A stretch of DNA of 64,000 nt from Pseudomonas sp. dw_612 (lineage in GTDB: Bacteria > Pseudomonadota > Gammaproteobacteria > Pseudomonadales > Pseudomonadaceae): positions 62,001 through 126,000 of the forward strand of contig NZ_JAAVVC010000019.1 of assembly GCF_018449725.1 (NCBI RefSeq), read 5' to 3'. The position numbers were made by a program, and so were the translations under genes. Below, piece after piece: positions 43,003-51,012 of this stretch (position 1 is its first letter; each line of letters starts with the position of its first letter). Below the pieces are notes generated by a model. The model did no database searches. It had not been told where the DNA came from and saw nothing but the letters and a program-made list of their open reading frames with translations.

Positions 43003-43015
43003 GTTATACAGTAAC
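43003..43015. promoter_or_regulatory. Zur-like operator upstream of the TonB receptor
   Basis: GTTATACAGTAAC with its flanks (TGTTACTGTATAACG on the minus strand) matches the gammaproteobacterial Zur consensus TGTTATAATATAACA at 11 of 15 positions, including the GTTA/TAAC palindrome. It lies about 70-80 bp before the receptor ATG, a normal operator position. Confidence 0.5.
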
Positions 43016-43083
43016 ACTAAAAATGACCGGGAGATAAGCGCGCGAAGTCTACAGATCCCTCTAATGCGCGCATCTCGCCTGTT

Positions 43084-44463
43084 TCATGATGAAGGTGAGG
43101 CGGATTCAGTTTGTCGGTTGAAGCGCGACAGCAGCAGCCGATCGAGCAGCCACACGACTATCAGCGAAGCACCCACCAGCGGAAAAATCACCGCCAGCGC
43201 GAGCATGATCGCCACTCCGGTTTTCCATTTCGGCAAGTCGTGACGCAGCGGCGGCACACCGAATTTGCCGTCCGGGCGACGCTTCCACCAGATCACCACA
43301 CCGCTGACGGCACTGAGCAGAATCATCAGACAGATCAGCAGCACGACGATCTGGTTGAACGCACCGAACATCTTGCCTTCATGCAACATCACGCCGATTT
43401 CCGTGGCGCGGGCAACGCTGCCGTATTGCTCGAAGCGCACGTCGGCGAGGACGTCACCGGTGTATTGATCGACGTGCAGGGTCGCGTCGTTGCGCGGGTC
43501 GTCGGCGAACACCGCGATGGTGAATACGCCGGTGGCGGTGGTCGGCAAGGTGATGCTGTAACCCGGCTCGACCTTGCGTTGCACGGCGATGTTTTGCACG
43601 TCTTGCAGGCTGATGGTCGGCGCTGCGGGACCGGCCGGTGCGGCGCCGTGGGCCATGTGTTCGGCGTGGTCGCCGGACATCGGCATCGGCGTGTTTTCCA
43701 TGGCCCAAGGCACGGTCTGGCGCGTAGCGCTGTTGAGGCTGCGGGCTTCGACGTCGGACTTCGGCACGTTGTCCCACATCGCGGCCGGGAAGGTGTTCCA
43801 GACCTCGGCGTATTGCTTGCCCCAGAAACCGGTCCAGGTCATGCCACTGAGCAGCATCACCAGCAAAAACGCCGCGCCCCAGAAACCGGTAACAGCATGC
43901 AGGTCACGCCACAGCACACGCCCGCGACTGTTCAATCGTGGCCACAGCACGCCAGCAAACTGACCCCGTGGCCACCACAGGAAAACCCCGGACACCACCA
44001 ACACCACGCCCCAACCTGCGGCCAGTTCCACCAGCCGATCACCGACGGTGCCGATCATCAGTTCGCCGTGAATCGCCCGGGCGAGGGCTTGCAGATTTTG
44101 CTTGGCGTCTTGCTCACCGAGGATGTCGCCGTGGTATGGGTCTATGAAAACGTTGAGCTCGTGACCGGCATTGATCACGACAAACTGTGCGCTGCGTTCC
44201 GCGTTGGGCGGTGGCAGGTATTGTTTGATCTGGCCTTGCGGGTACGCCAGTTTCACCCGCTTGAGCAGGTCGTCGGCAGACACCGCGTGATGCCCGGCCG
44301 GGACGTTCATCAGGCTGCCGTACATCAACGGATCGAGTTGCGGTTTGAACAGGTAAATCAGGCCGGTCAGGGCCAGCATGACCATGAAGGGTGCGACGAA
44401 GAGCCCGGCGTAAAAATGCCAACGCCAGGCCAGGTTGTAGAAGTTCGGTTTGGGCTGTTTCAT
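43084..44463 (-). CDS. PepSY-associated membrane protein of the copper/metal uptake cluster
   Basis: 459 residues with four main transmembrane helices (about 17-40, 148-168, 195-217, 390-412, plus one near 430) and periplasmic PepSY-type loops. It is related to the PepSY_TM iron/copper-reductase-like family. The middle has a His/Met-rich stretch (MENTPMPMSGDHAEHMAHG) suited to copper. ATG 44463 is taken by family start (MKQPKPNFYNLAWRWHFYAGLFVAPF). It lies directly downstream of oprC and may reduce or transfer copper taken in by that receptor; this role is inferred. Confidence 0.8.
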   Translation of the reverse strand: MKQPKPNFYNLAWRWHFYAGLFVAPFMVMLALTGLIYLFKPQLDPLMYGSLMNVPAGHHAVSADDLLKRVKLAYPQGQIKQYLPPPNAERSAQFVVINAGHELNVFIDPYHGDILGEQDAKQNLQALARAIHGELMIGTVGDRLVELAAGWGVVLVVSGVFLWWPRGQFAGVLWPRLNSRGRVLWRDLHAVTGFWGAAFLLVMLLSGMTWTGFWGKQYAEVWNTFPAAMWDNVPKSDVEARSLNSATRQTVPWAMENTPMPMSGDHAEHMAHGAAPAGPAAPTISLQDVQNIAVQRKVEPGYSITLPTTATGVFTIAVFADDPRNDATLHVDQYTGDVLADVRFEQYGSVARATEIGVMLHEGKMFGAFNQIVVLLICLMILLSAVSGVVIWWKRRPDGKFGVPPLRHDLPKWKTGVAIMLALAVIFPLVGASLIVVWLLDRLLLSRFNRQTESASPSS

Positions 44464-44526
44464 CGGTTGTGCTCCGCTTTGGCATGGATCTGTTTTAGTT
44501 CTTGATGTGCGGTTCCTTCGCAACCC

Positions 44527-44591
44527 ATCGCGAGCCAGCTCACCCTTCAAGTACTGCGCTGTCCCTGTGGGAGCGAGCCTGCTCGCGAAGC
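44527..44591. repeat. Degenerate REP doublet
   Basis: The right copy TGTGGGAGCGAGCCTGCTCG at 44566-44591 is clear, the left inverted copy TCGCGAGCCAGCTCACCC is degraded. It lies between the PepSY gene and the oprC stop codon. Confidence 0.65.
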
Positions 44592-44593
44592 TT

Positions 44594-46669
44594 TTAAAAA
44601 CTCATATCCACCTTGGTCCAGAGCGTGCGCCCCGGTTCGTTGATGGCTTGCGGGTCATTGGCCGGGTAGCCGAACCCGGCATTCCCCGCCAGGTTCAAGT
44701 GCTCGGCGTAGGCCTTGCCGAACAAGTTGTCGACGCCCGTGCTGACCTTCCAATTCTTGTTGATGCGGTACGCGCCGTTCAGCGAGAACACGCCGAAACC
44801 CGAGCTCTTGTCGAAGTCCTTGCCGACCACGTTGCCCTTGTTCTGGTCGATACGGTTTTGCGCCGCCACCACACGCCACAAGGCCCCGGCGCTCCAGTTG
44901 TCTTCGCTGTAGGTCAGGCCTAGTCGCGCGTCCAGCGGCGGCATTTGCGGCAGGGCCTTGCCGTCGCTGCTGTTCTTGCCCCAGGCGTAGGCCAGGGTCG
45001 CGTCGGCTTTCCAGTTGGAGGTCAATTTGTAAGCGGCACCGAGTTCGCCACCCATGATTCGCGCGTCGATGTTTTGCGCTTGTGAGGTGCTGCCCATCAT
45101 CCCGGGCGTGTAGTTGAACAGGATGTAATCGCGCACCTGCCCGACGTAACCCGAGGCCCAGGCTTCGAGGTCTTCGGTCTTGTATTGCAGGCCGAAGTCG
45201 AGCTGGGTGGTTTTCTCGGGCTTGATCGAATCGAAAGCATTCACCGAACCGGCGGCACCGGCATCAGGGGAAAACAGCTCCCAGTAATCCGGGAAACGCT
45301 GGGCGTGGCCGAGGCCGGCGTACAGCGTGGTCGGGCTGTCGGCCAGGTCACGCTCGTAGCGGATAAAGCCGCTGGGCAGGGTGTCGGCGCGGGTCTTGTC
45401 GGCCGTCGGGTTCGGCATGCTCATCATGCCGGTGTCGGTGGTCTGCCGATAATCCTTGGCTGAGGCGCGGTCCACCCGCGCTCCGGTGATCACGCGATCG
45501 CGGTCGGCGGCGTACCAGGTCAGCTCGCCGAATACGCCGTAGTTATGGAAATCGGCGTCCTTGGTGTAGGGCAGGTCTTTATAGGTGTCGATGCCCATGC
45601 TGCTGCGTTGGCGGTGCTCGTTGGTCTGGGCGTCGAGGCCGCTGATCAACTGCACGTCTGCCCAGCGCCAGGTGGCTTTGATCCGCGCGCCAAGAGTGCG
45701 ACGGTCGACGTTCGAAGCCATCGGTCCCGCCATCATCCCGGTGCCGGACGGCGTGCGCAGGGTGTAGTTGTCCATCACGTGGTCGGCGTAGTTGTAGTAG
45801 ACCTGAGCCTCGACCTTATCCAGCACGTCGCCGATGTTGGACTTTTCGAAACGCAGGCCCAGGCTTTCGCGCTTGAACTGCGAACCGTCCATGCCGCGCC
45901 CGGCGTAACGCGCTTCGCCATCGCCCTTGCCGGCGGTGAGTTCCAGCAGGGTGTCGGCGTCCGGGGTCCAGCCGAGCGCCACGTCACCGTTCCACTTGTC
46001 GTAGCGCGACGCCACGGTGTCGTTGTTGCCGTCCTTGTAGTCGTCGGAATGCGCGGTGTTGCCGATCACCCGCACGTAGCCCAGAGGCCCGCCGGCCGCG
46101 GCGTCCACCACTTTGTCGAAGCGACCGTTGGAGCCGGCCAGCACGCTGGCGTTGACGCGGGTGCCGAGTTCGCCGAAGTGTTCCGGTTCGCGGTCGAACA
46201 GGATCGTGCCGGCGGAGGCGCCCGGGCCCCAGAGCACGGTTTGCGGGCCTTTGATCACGGTGAGTTTGTCGTAGGTTTCCGGGGAGATGTACGACGTTGG
46301 CGCGTCCATCCGGCCCGGGCAGGCGCCGAGCATCATGCTGCCGTTGGTGAGGATGTTCAGCCGCGAACCGAACATGCCGCGCAGCACCGGGTCGCCGTTG
46401 GTGCCGCCATTGCGCACCAGGGCGAAGCCGGGAATGGTCTTCAGATAATCGCCACCGTCACTGGCCGGCACCGGTTGGCGCGGGTCCTTGGGATTGGTGA
46501 CGATGGTCAGCGGCGAACTCGGGGCGATGGCGGTGATGACCGTCGGGCTCAACTCTTCGGAGTGGCCGGCGTGTTCATCGGCCAGCGCCATCGGGGTCAG
46601 TAAAACGCTGCACAGGACGGCGGTAGCGTGGGTGCAACTCAAGCGTGTGTTAGCAGAAAACCTGGACAT
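44594..46669 (-). CDS. oprC: TonB-dependent copper receptor OprC
   Basis: 691 residues with signal peptide ending MALA and a His-containing mature N-terminus DEHAGHSEE. The copper ligands known from P. aeruginosa OprC are conserved: C117 and M121 in CPGRM and H297 and M299 in HVM, 180 residues apart exactly as in that protein (C143/H323). The plug has DGGDYLKTIPGFALVRNGG; the barrel closes with TKVDMSF. It imports copper across the outer membrane. ATG 46669 is preferred (GGAAA upstream); an ATG four codons earlier is possible. It lies downstream of the DUF2946 and PCu(A)C genes on the same strand. Confidence 0.94.
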   Translation of the reverse strand: MSRFSANTRLSCTHATAVLCSVLLTPMALADEHAGHSEELSPTVITAIAPSSPLTIVTNPKDPRQPVPASDGGDYLKTIPGFALVRNGGTNGDPVLRGMFGSRLNILTNGSMMLGACPGRMDAPTSYISPETYDKLTVIKGPQTVLWGPGASAGTILFDREPEHFGELGTRVNASVLAGSNGRFDKVVDAAAGGPLGYVRVIGNTAHSDDYKDGNNDTVASRYDKWNGDVALGWTPDADTLLELTAGKGDGEARYAGRGMDGSQFKRESLGLRFEKSNIGDVLDKVEAQVYYNYADHVMDNYTLRTPSGTGMMAGPMASNVDRRTLGARIKATWRWADVQLISGLDAQTNEHRQRSSMGIDTYKDLPYTKDADFHNYGVFGELTWYAADRDRVITGARVDRASAKDYRQTTDTGMMSMPNPTADKTRADTLPSGFIRYERDLADSPTTLYAGLGHAQRFPDYWELFSPDAGAAGSVNAFDSIKPEKTTQLDFGLQYKTEDLEAWASGYVGQVRDYILFNYTPGMMGSTSQAQNIDARIMGGELGAAYKLTSNWKADATLAYAWGKNSSDGKALPQMPPLDARLGLTYSEDNWSAGALWRVVAAQNRIDQNKGNVVGKDFDKSSGFGVFSLNGAYRINKNWKVSTGVDNLFGKAYAEHLNLAGNAGFGYPANDPQAINEPGRTLWTKVDMSF

Positions 46670-46756
46670 GACAATTTCCATCGAACAGTCGTAAACGACA
46701 CGGCCGGCAGCCTTGGAGCAATGCCAAGCAGTCAAGGAGTTCAACATTGCCATCCC

Positions 46757-46846
46757 TGAGGGAGCGGGCTTGCTCGCGAAAGCGGTATGCCAGTCGACAT
46801 TAACGTTGACTGACACTCCCTCTTCGCGAGCAAGCCCGCTCCCACA
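46757..46846. repeat. REP doublet, TGAGGGAGCGGGCTTGCTCGCGAA type
   Basis: Two inverted copies with a roughly 45-base centre in the space between the oprC start and the stop of the DUF2946 gene; together with leader sequence it fills the 247-bp gap. Confidence 0.9.
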
Positions 46847-46916
46847 GGTGCGCGCCTTAACTGATCAGCACTGCGCCTTGGTCTGTTTTCTAAGCCGTGT
46901 GAGATCGGGTGGGTGT

Positions 46917-47357
46917 TTACGCGACGATGGGCGGCGCGCGGGTGCGGGCGCCGGGAAAGAACGGTTGCCGGGCGTGGCCCAGGCGAGGGGAGGGTGTGGT
47001 GAAGGTGTTGGTGGTCGGTGTGTCGAAGGCAACGAAAGTCTGGCCGCCGGTGAGCGCCGGGCAGTTGAACAGCAGGCTGCAATAGCCGCATTTTTCCCAG
47101 AGCGCATGGTGTTCGGCGGCGGGTGGGCAGTGCTCTTGCGCCTGTTCGCCGTGCCCGTCCATGCTCATGCCCATCGGCATGCTCATGCTCATGCTGATGT
47201 TCATGAGCGGCGAGGCGCGCTGATCCATCGGCATCGACTGAGAAATCAGTGGACCGATAAAGATCATCAACATGGCGAACAGGCTGATCCAGCTGCCGCG
47301 GGTCAGTCCTGACGACTGACGGCGGTGTGCGGATGACCTGGCGCTAAGCGGGCGCAT
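46917..47357 (-). CDS. DUF2946 protein, Met/His-rich, copper cluster
   Basis: 146 residues. One N-terminal hydrophobic helix (about 25-42) is followed by a methionine-rich stretch (MNISMSMSMPMGMSMDGHG) and a CGYCSLLFNCP motif typical of DUF2946. The Met/His/Cys content and its neighbours (PCu(A)C, OprC) argue for periplasmic copper binding. Its function is not established. The start is uncertain: ATG 47357 lacks a good ribosome site, and the helix begins only at residue 22. Confidence 0.75.
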   Translation of the reverse strand: MRPLSARSSAHRRQSSGLTRGSWISLFAMLMIFIGPLISQSMPMDQRASPLMNISMSMSMPMGMSMDGHGEQAQEHCPPAAEHHALWEKCGYCSLLFNCPALTGGQTFVAFDTPTTNTFTTPSPRLGHARQPFFPGARTRAPPIVA

Positions 47358-47377
47358 GGCGTTTGCGGCTCAGGCGA

Positions 47378-47857
47378 TTACTGGGCGTGAGCGTGCATCT
47401 GCATATCTTCCGGCGGTTTTTTCTGCACCGAGACTTCAACCGTCACGTCACCGGACTTCTCGAAGTGCATCGTCAGCGGGAAACGTTTGCCGTCGCTCAA
47501 CAGGCTGCGGTCTTTCAGGTTCAGCAGCATCACGTGATAGGCCATCGGTGCGAATGTGACGTTGCCGCCAGCCGGGATATCGACGCTCGGCACCTGCTGC
47601 ATTTTCATCAGATCGTTCTGCATGACGTGCTCATGTAACTGGGCGATTTCCGAAATCGGCGAATCGACACTCAGCAACCGGTCAGCGGTTTTGCCGTTGT
47701 TGTGAATCACGAAGTAAGCCGCCACGGTTGGCGCGTTGGGCGGCAGTTCCTGCGACCACGGATGGGCGATTTCCAGCGCCCCGGCCTTGTATTCGTGGGC
47801 ATTGGCGAAACAGGCAGGCAACAGCAGCGCGGCCAGAACGATGAGTTTGTTCAACAT
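47378..47857 (-). CDS. Periplasmic copper chaperone PCu(A)C
   Basis: 159 residues with signal peptide MLNKLIVLAALLLPACFANA. The copper(I) motif H-x10-M-x21-H-x-M is present exactly as H75, M86, H108 and M110. A Met/His tail (DMQMHAHAQ) could add a second copper site, as found in other PCu(A)C proteins. It passes copper to cytochrome oxidase assembly or to storage. It lies between two DUF2946 genes and upstream of oprC. Confidence 0.93.
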   Translation of the reverse strand: MLNKLIVLAALLLPACFANAHEYKAGALEIAHPWSQELPPNAPTVAAYFVIHNNGKTADRLLSVDSPISEIAQLHEHVMQNDLMKMQQVPSVDIPAGGNVTFAPMAYHVMLLNLKDRSLLSDGKRFPLTMHFEKSGDVTVEVSVQKKPPEDMQMHAHAQ

Positions 47858-47905
47858 GGCAGTTCTCCAGAACGATTCAAAACGCAGGTCAATTGCGAGA
47901 AGGAA

Positions 47906-48304
47906 TCACACCAGAGGGGACGCGCGGGGATTGAGACTCGGCCATTGCTGGCGCGGTGTGGGCGAATCGAGAGAAGCGGCGGGCAAGCTGCGATTGGCCT
48001 CGAACGGCGCGAAATACAGCTGCGGCACATGCCCCGGCAACGCCACCAACGGCGCGGAACCCGAGCAACACCAGCAATGCTGCATGTTGGAATGATCGTC
48101 GCTTGTCGGGGATTTCTGTTCCAGCGTGCCCAGGGAAATCGCTACCATCCTGGTCCCGCTGGAGGTGCAAAAACTGCCCCACAACAACTGCTCGGCGGGT
48201 GACTTCGCCGCCTGCGCCATCGCTCCGCTCAACGGCATGGCGAGCATATTGAACAGCACTGCAAAGCAGGCGATCCAGGCAAATGCGAGCCGTTGTCGGG
48301 ACAT
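47906..48304 (-). CDS. DUF2946 protein, first gene of the copper cluster
   Basis: 132 residues: an N-terminal hydrophobic helix (FAWIACFAVLFNMLAMPLSG), then a CWCCSG motif preceded by MQH, and a C-terminal LPGHVPQLYFAP as in DUF2946. Cysteine pairs and the neighbours suggest a role in periplasmic copper handling. ATG 48304 gives the MSRQRLAFAW start and leaves the palindromic operator-like sequence at 48328 just upstream. Confidence 0.78.
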   Translation of the reverse strand: MSRQRLAFAWIACFAVLFNMLAMPLSGAMAQAAKSPAEQLLWGSFCTSSGTRMVAISLGTLEQKSPTSDDHSNMQHCWCCSGSAPLVALPGHVPQLYFAPFEANRSLPAASLDSPTPRQQWPSLNPRASPLV

Positions 48305-48327
48305 GGGACAAATCCGGTTGAGTGGGC

Positions 48328-48354
48328 GATCAGGCGCGGCCATTTAGCCTGATC
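48328..48354. promoter_or_regulatory. Palindrome upstream of the copper cluster
   Basis: GATCAGGC and GCCTGATC are perfect inverted arms 11 bases apart; the right arm overlaps a second palindrome CCTGATCAGG at 48349-48358. It lies 24-50 bp before the DUF2946 ATG. It may be an operator for a copper-responsive regulator, or a terminator for the toxin-antitoxin genes; there is no T-run, so operator is preferred. Confidence 0.4.
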
Positions 48355-48402
48355 AGGGCCGATAAGTAAAAAAGCGGCGTGCGGTGTGGTGTCGCAGCAC
48401 GC

Positions 48403-48693
48403 TTAGAGAGCAACGGCGTGCAGACGCAGGCCCAAGGCTTTCATAACTTTCATGATAGTCGCGAATTCCGGATTGCCAGTGCTGCCTAGCGCTTTGTACA
48501 GACTCTCGCGACCTAAACCGGCATCGCGGGCGATTTGTGTCATACCTTTTGCTCGGGCGATGTCGTTGAGCGCGGCGCGTATAAGAACGCCGTCGCCTGC
48601 ATCTTCGTCGAAGCAAGCATCAAGATAAGCGGCCATCTCTTCCGGTGTTTTAAGGAACTCGGCGGCGTCGAAGCGGGTGAACTGTTCGGTCAT
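48403..48693 (-). CDS. Antitoxin of a HigBA/RelE-type module (HI1420-like)
   Basis: 96 residues with a C-terminal helix-turn-helix (GMTQIARDAGLGRESLYKALGSTGNPEFATIMKVMKALG) and an N-terminal toxin-contacting part (FDAAEFLKTPEEMAAYLDAC). This is the addiction-module antidote family found downstream of HI1419-like toxins. It starts 3 bp after the toxin stop. It should bind the toxin and repress the shared promoter. Confidence 0.88.
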   Translation of the reverse strand: MTEQFTRFDAAEFLKTPEEMAAYLDACFDEDAGDGVLIRAALNDIARAKGMTQIARDAGLGRESLYKALGSTGNPEFATIMKVMKALGLRLHAVAL

Positions 48694-48696
48694 GAC

Positions 48697-48999
48697 TTAC
48701 TCCTCGTTACCGATGGTTTGCGCCATTTGAACGGCGCGTTTGATATCTCGTTTTTGGGTCGACTTGTCTCCACCTATCAGTAGGAAATAAACCACTTCAC
48801 CTCTGCGAGTGAAGTACATCCTGTAGCCGGGACCGTAATGAACGCGCATTTCATAGACCGCTGCCCCAACCGGCTCGCAATCACCAAAGTTTCCATGTTC
48901 GGCAGATCGGAGTCTGGCGATGATGAGAGCCTTGCCAATGGTGTCTTTCAATGAGTCGAGCCAATCGGCAAATACACGGGATTTTTCGAAGTGGATCAT
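48697..48999 (-). CDS. RelE/HigB-type toxin (HI1419-like)
   Basis: 100 residues of the RelE/ParE fold: FADWLDSLKDTIGKALIIARLRSAEHGNFGDCEPVGAAVYEMRVHYGPGYRMYFTRRGEVVYFLLIGGDKSTQKRDI contains the family landmarks GDCEPVG, GPGYRMYF and GGDKSTQKRDI (positions about 38-92). Such proteins cut mRNA on ribosomes. The toxin gene comes first and the antitoxin second, as usual in this subfamily. The pair sits between the copper and cobalamin blocks. Confidence 0.88.
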   Translation of the reverse strand: MIHFEKSRVFADWLDSLKDTIGKALIIARLRSAEHGNFGDCEPVGAAVYEMRVHYGPGYRMYFTRRGEVVYFLLIGGDKSTQKRDIKRAVQMAQTIGNEE

Positions 49000-49189
49000 A
49001 ACGTAATCGTATTCCTTGGGATACAGTCTGGCAAGTACCGCTTTTTGGGGGATGAGGCTGGCCGTCCCTCATGAAAGGTGGGTCTGCTTGATCGGGTTAG
49101 AGGAATCCGAATATAGGGCTGAAGTTAATGGGGGAATAGCCGGCGCTTTCCTGAAAATCTGCCAGCCAATTCTCAGGTTTTTGAAGACC

Positions 49190-49918
49190 TCAGGAATGGT
49201 CTGACACGGACAAGGCTTTCAGCACTTGTTCGACCGACCCAAACTCCCGCTCAACCCCCACCAACACCGGCCGCTTTAACACCAACACCGGCACCCCGCG
49301 TTCCCGCGCCACTTCGAGCTTCGGCTCCGTCGCGGTGCTGCCGCTGTTTTTGCTGATCAACACGTCGATCTGCCGACGCTCGAACAGCTCACGTTCATCC
49401 TCGATCACAAACGGCCCACGGGCGCCGATGACTTCGCAGCGTTCGTTGCCGGGGTAAACGTCGAGGGCGCGCAGGGTCCAGAATTGCGCTGGCGGGATTT
49501 CGTGCAGGTGTTGCAAGGGCTCGCGGCCGAGGGTGAACAGCGGTCGGCGGAAGGGTTTGAGGGCTTCGATCAATTCAGCCCAGTCGCTGACTTCGCGCCA
49601 GTCATCGTCGGCCTGTGGTTGCCAGGCCGGACGTCGCAGGGCCCAGCACGGGATGCCACACCGTTTTGCGGCGGTCGCGGCGTTCTGGCTGATTTGCGCC
49701 GCGTAGGGGTGGGTGGCGTCCAGCAGCAATTCAATGCCTTCGTCACGAATGAACTGCGCCAGACCTTCCGCGCCGCCGTAACCGCCGACGCGAACCTGAC
49801 AGGTTAAATCCGTCGGCACACGACCGACGCCGGCCAGGCTGTAAATATGTTCCGGGCCTAGCGTCCGGGCGATGGCCAAGGCTTCCGTCACGCCACCGAG
49901 CAGCAATACACGCTTCAT
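49190..49918 (-). CDS. cobK: Precorrin-6A reductase CobK
   Basis: 242 residues, NADPH-dependent reduction of precorrin-6A in cobalamin synthesis. The N-terminal MKRVLLLGGVTEALAIARTLG nucleotide loop, LLDATHPYAAQIS and ISKNSGSTATEPKLEVAR are typical. It overlaps the cbiD stop by four bases, so it is the last gene of the leftward cobL-cbiD-cobK unit. No terminator was recognised in the 190-bp gap behind it towards the toxin-antitoxin pair. Confidence 0.93.
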   Translation of the reverse strand: MKRVLLLGGVTEALAIARTLGPEHIYSLAGVGRVPTDLTCQVRVGGYGGAEGLAQFIRDEGIELLLDATHPYAAQISQNAATAAKRCGIPCWALRRPAWQPQADDDWREVSDWAELIEALKPFRRPLFTLGREPLQHLHEIPPAQFWTLRALDVYPGNERCEVIGARGPFVIEDERELFERRQIDVLISKNSGSTATEPKLEVARERGVPVLVLKRPVLVGVEREFGSVEQVLKALSVSDHS

Positions 49919-51012
49919 TCAAAAGCTCCCGCATGACCCACAATCCCGCCCTGTCGATCGATGGCAAACACCTCGACCTGAACCTGTGCCGGCACCACGC
50001 TGCGAGCGAATTCCAGCGCATGGCGACACACTTCATCTCCCAGCGCGATGCCAACAGCACTGGCCATGGCCAGCGCCTGCTGACTGGTGTTCGCTTCGCG
50101 AATCGATTGTTGTAACGCTTCATCAGCGCCAATTCCGGCTGCCCATTCCGCCAGTTGCGGCAGGTCGATGCTCGAATGCCGACTGTGCAAATCCATATGC
50201 CCGGCCGCCAATTTGCTGATCTTGCCGAAGCCGCCGCACAGGCTGAGTTTATCCACAGGCACTCGGCGCACATGCTTGAGCACCGCGCCGACGAAGTCGC
50301 CCATTTCGATCAGGGCGATTTCCGGCAGGTCGTAGACCCGGCGCATGGTGTCTTCGCTGGCATTGCCGGTGCAGGCAGCGATGTGCAGGTAGCCGTTGGT
50401 TTTTGCGACGTCGATGCCCTGGTGGATCGAGGCAATGTACGCCGCGCAGGAAAATGGCCGCACGATCCCGCTGGTGCCGAGGATCGACAGGCCGCCGAGA
50501 ATCCCCAGGCGCGGGTTCATGGTTTTCAGTGCCAGGGCTTCGCCGTTTTCGACGTTGACCGTGACCTCGAAACCGCCGCTGTAGCTCGATTCTTCGGCGA
50601 GTAAGGTCAGGTGATCGGTGATCATCTTGCGCGGCACCGGGTTGATCGCCGGTTCACCGACGTTCAACACCAAACCTGGCCGGGTAACGGTGCCGACACC
50701 TCGGCCAGCAATAAACCGAATGCCCGGTTCGGCGTCCAGGCGCACGCGGGAATAGAGCAATGCTCCGTGGGTCACATCCGGATCATCACCGGCGTCCTTG
50801 ATCGTCCCGGCCTCGGCACCATCGTCGAGCAAACGGCAGAACTCCAGGCGCATCTGCACCCGTTTGCCTTTGGGCAGGACGATCTCTACCGCGTCGGCAC
50901 TCGCGCCACTGAGCAACAGGCGCGCAGCCGCGAGGCTGGTGGCCGTGGCGCAACTGCCGGTGGTCAGGCCGCTGCGCAGGGGCGCGGGGTGTTCGGCGGT
51001 TTCGTCACGCAT
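49915..51012 (-). CDS. cbiD: Cobalt-precorrin-5B C1-methyltransferase CbiD
   Basis: 365 residues. Family marks are LRSGLTTGSCATATSLAAARLLL, GLVLNVGEPAINPVPRKMI, LGILGGLSILGTSGIVRPFS and KLSLCGGFGKISKLAAGHMDLHS. CbiD methylates C-1 in the anaerobic route; in pseudomonads it stands in for the missing CobF in an otherwise aerobic pathway. It overlaps both cobL and cobK. Confidence 0.94.
   Translation of the reverse strand: MRDETAEHPAPLRSGLTTGSCATATSLAAARLLLSGASADAVEIVLPKGKRVQMRLEFCRLLDDGAEAGTIKDAGDDPDVTHGALLYSRVRLDAEPGIRFIAGRGVGTVTRPGLVLNVGEPAINPVPRKMITDHLTLLAEESSYSGGFEVTVNVENGEALALKTMNPRLGILGGLSILGTSGIVRPFSCAAYIASIHQGIDVAKTNGYLHIAACTGNASEDTMRRVYDLPEIALIEMGDFVGAVLKHVRRVPVDKLSLCGGFGKISKLAAGHMDLHSRHSSIDLPQLAEWAAGIGADEALQQSIREANTSQQALAMASAVGIALGDEVCRHALEFARSVVPAQVQVEVFAIDRQGGIVGHAGAFE

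Noticed and set aside
42990..43020. Possible Fur box in front of the TonB receptor.
   Set aside because: No arrangement of GATAAT hexamers fits; the GTTATACAGTAAC palindrome suits Zur better.
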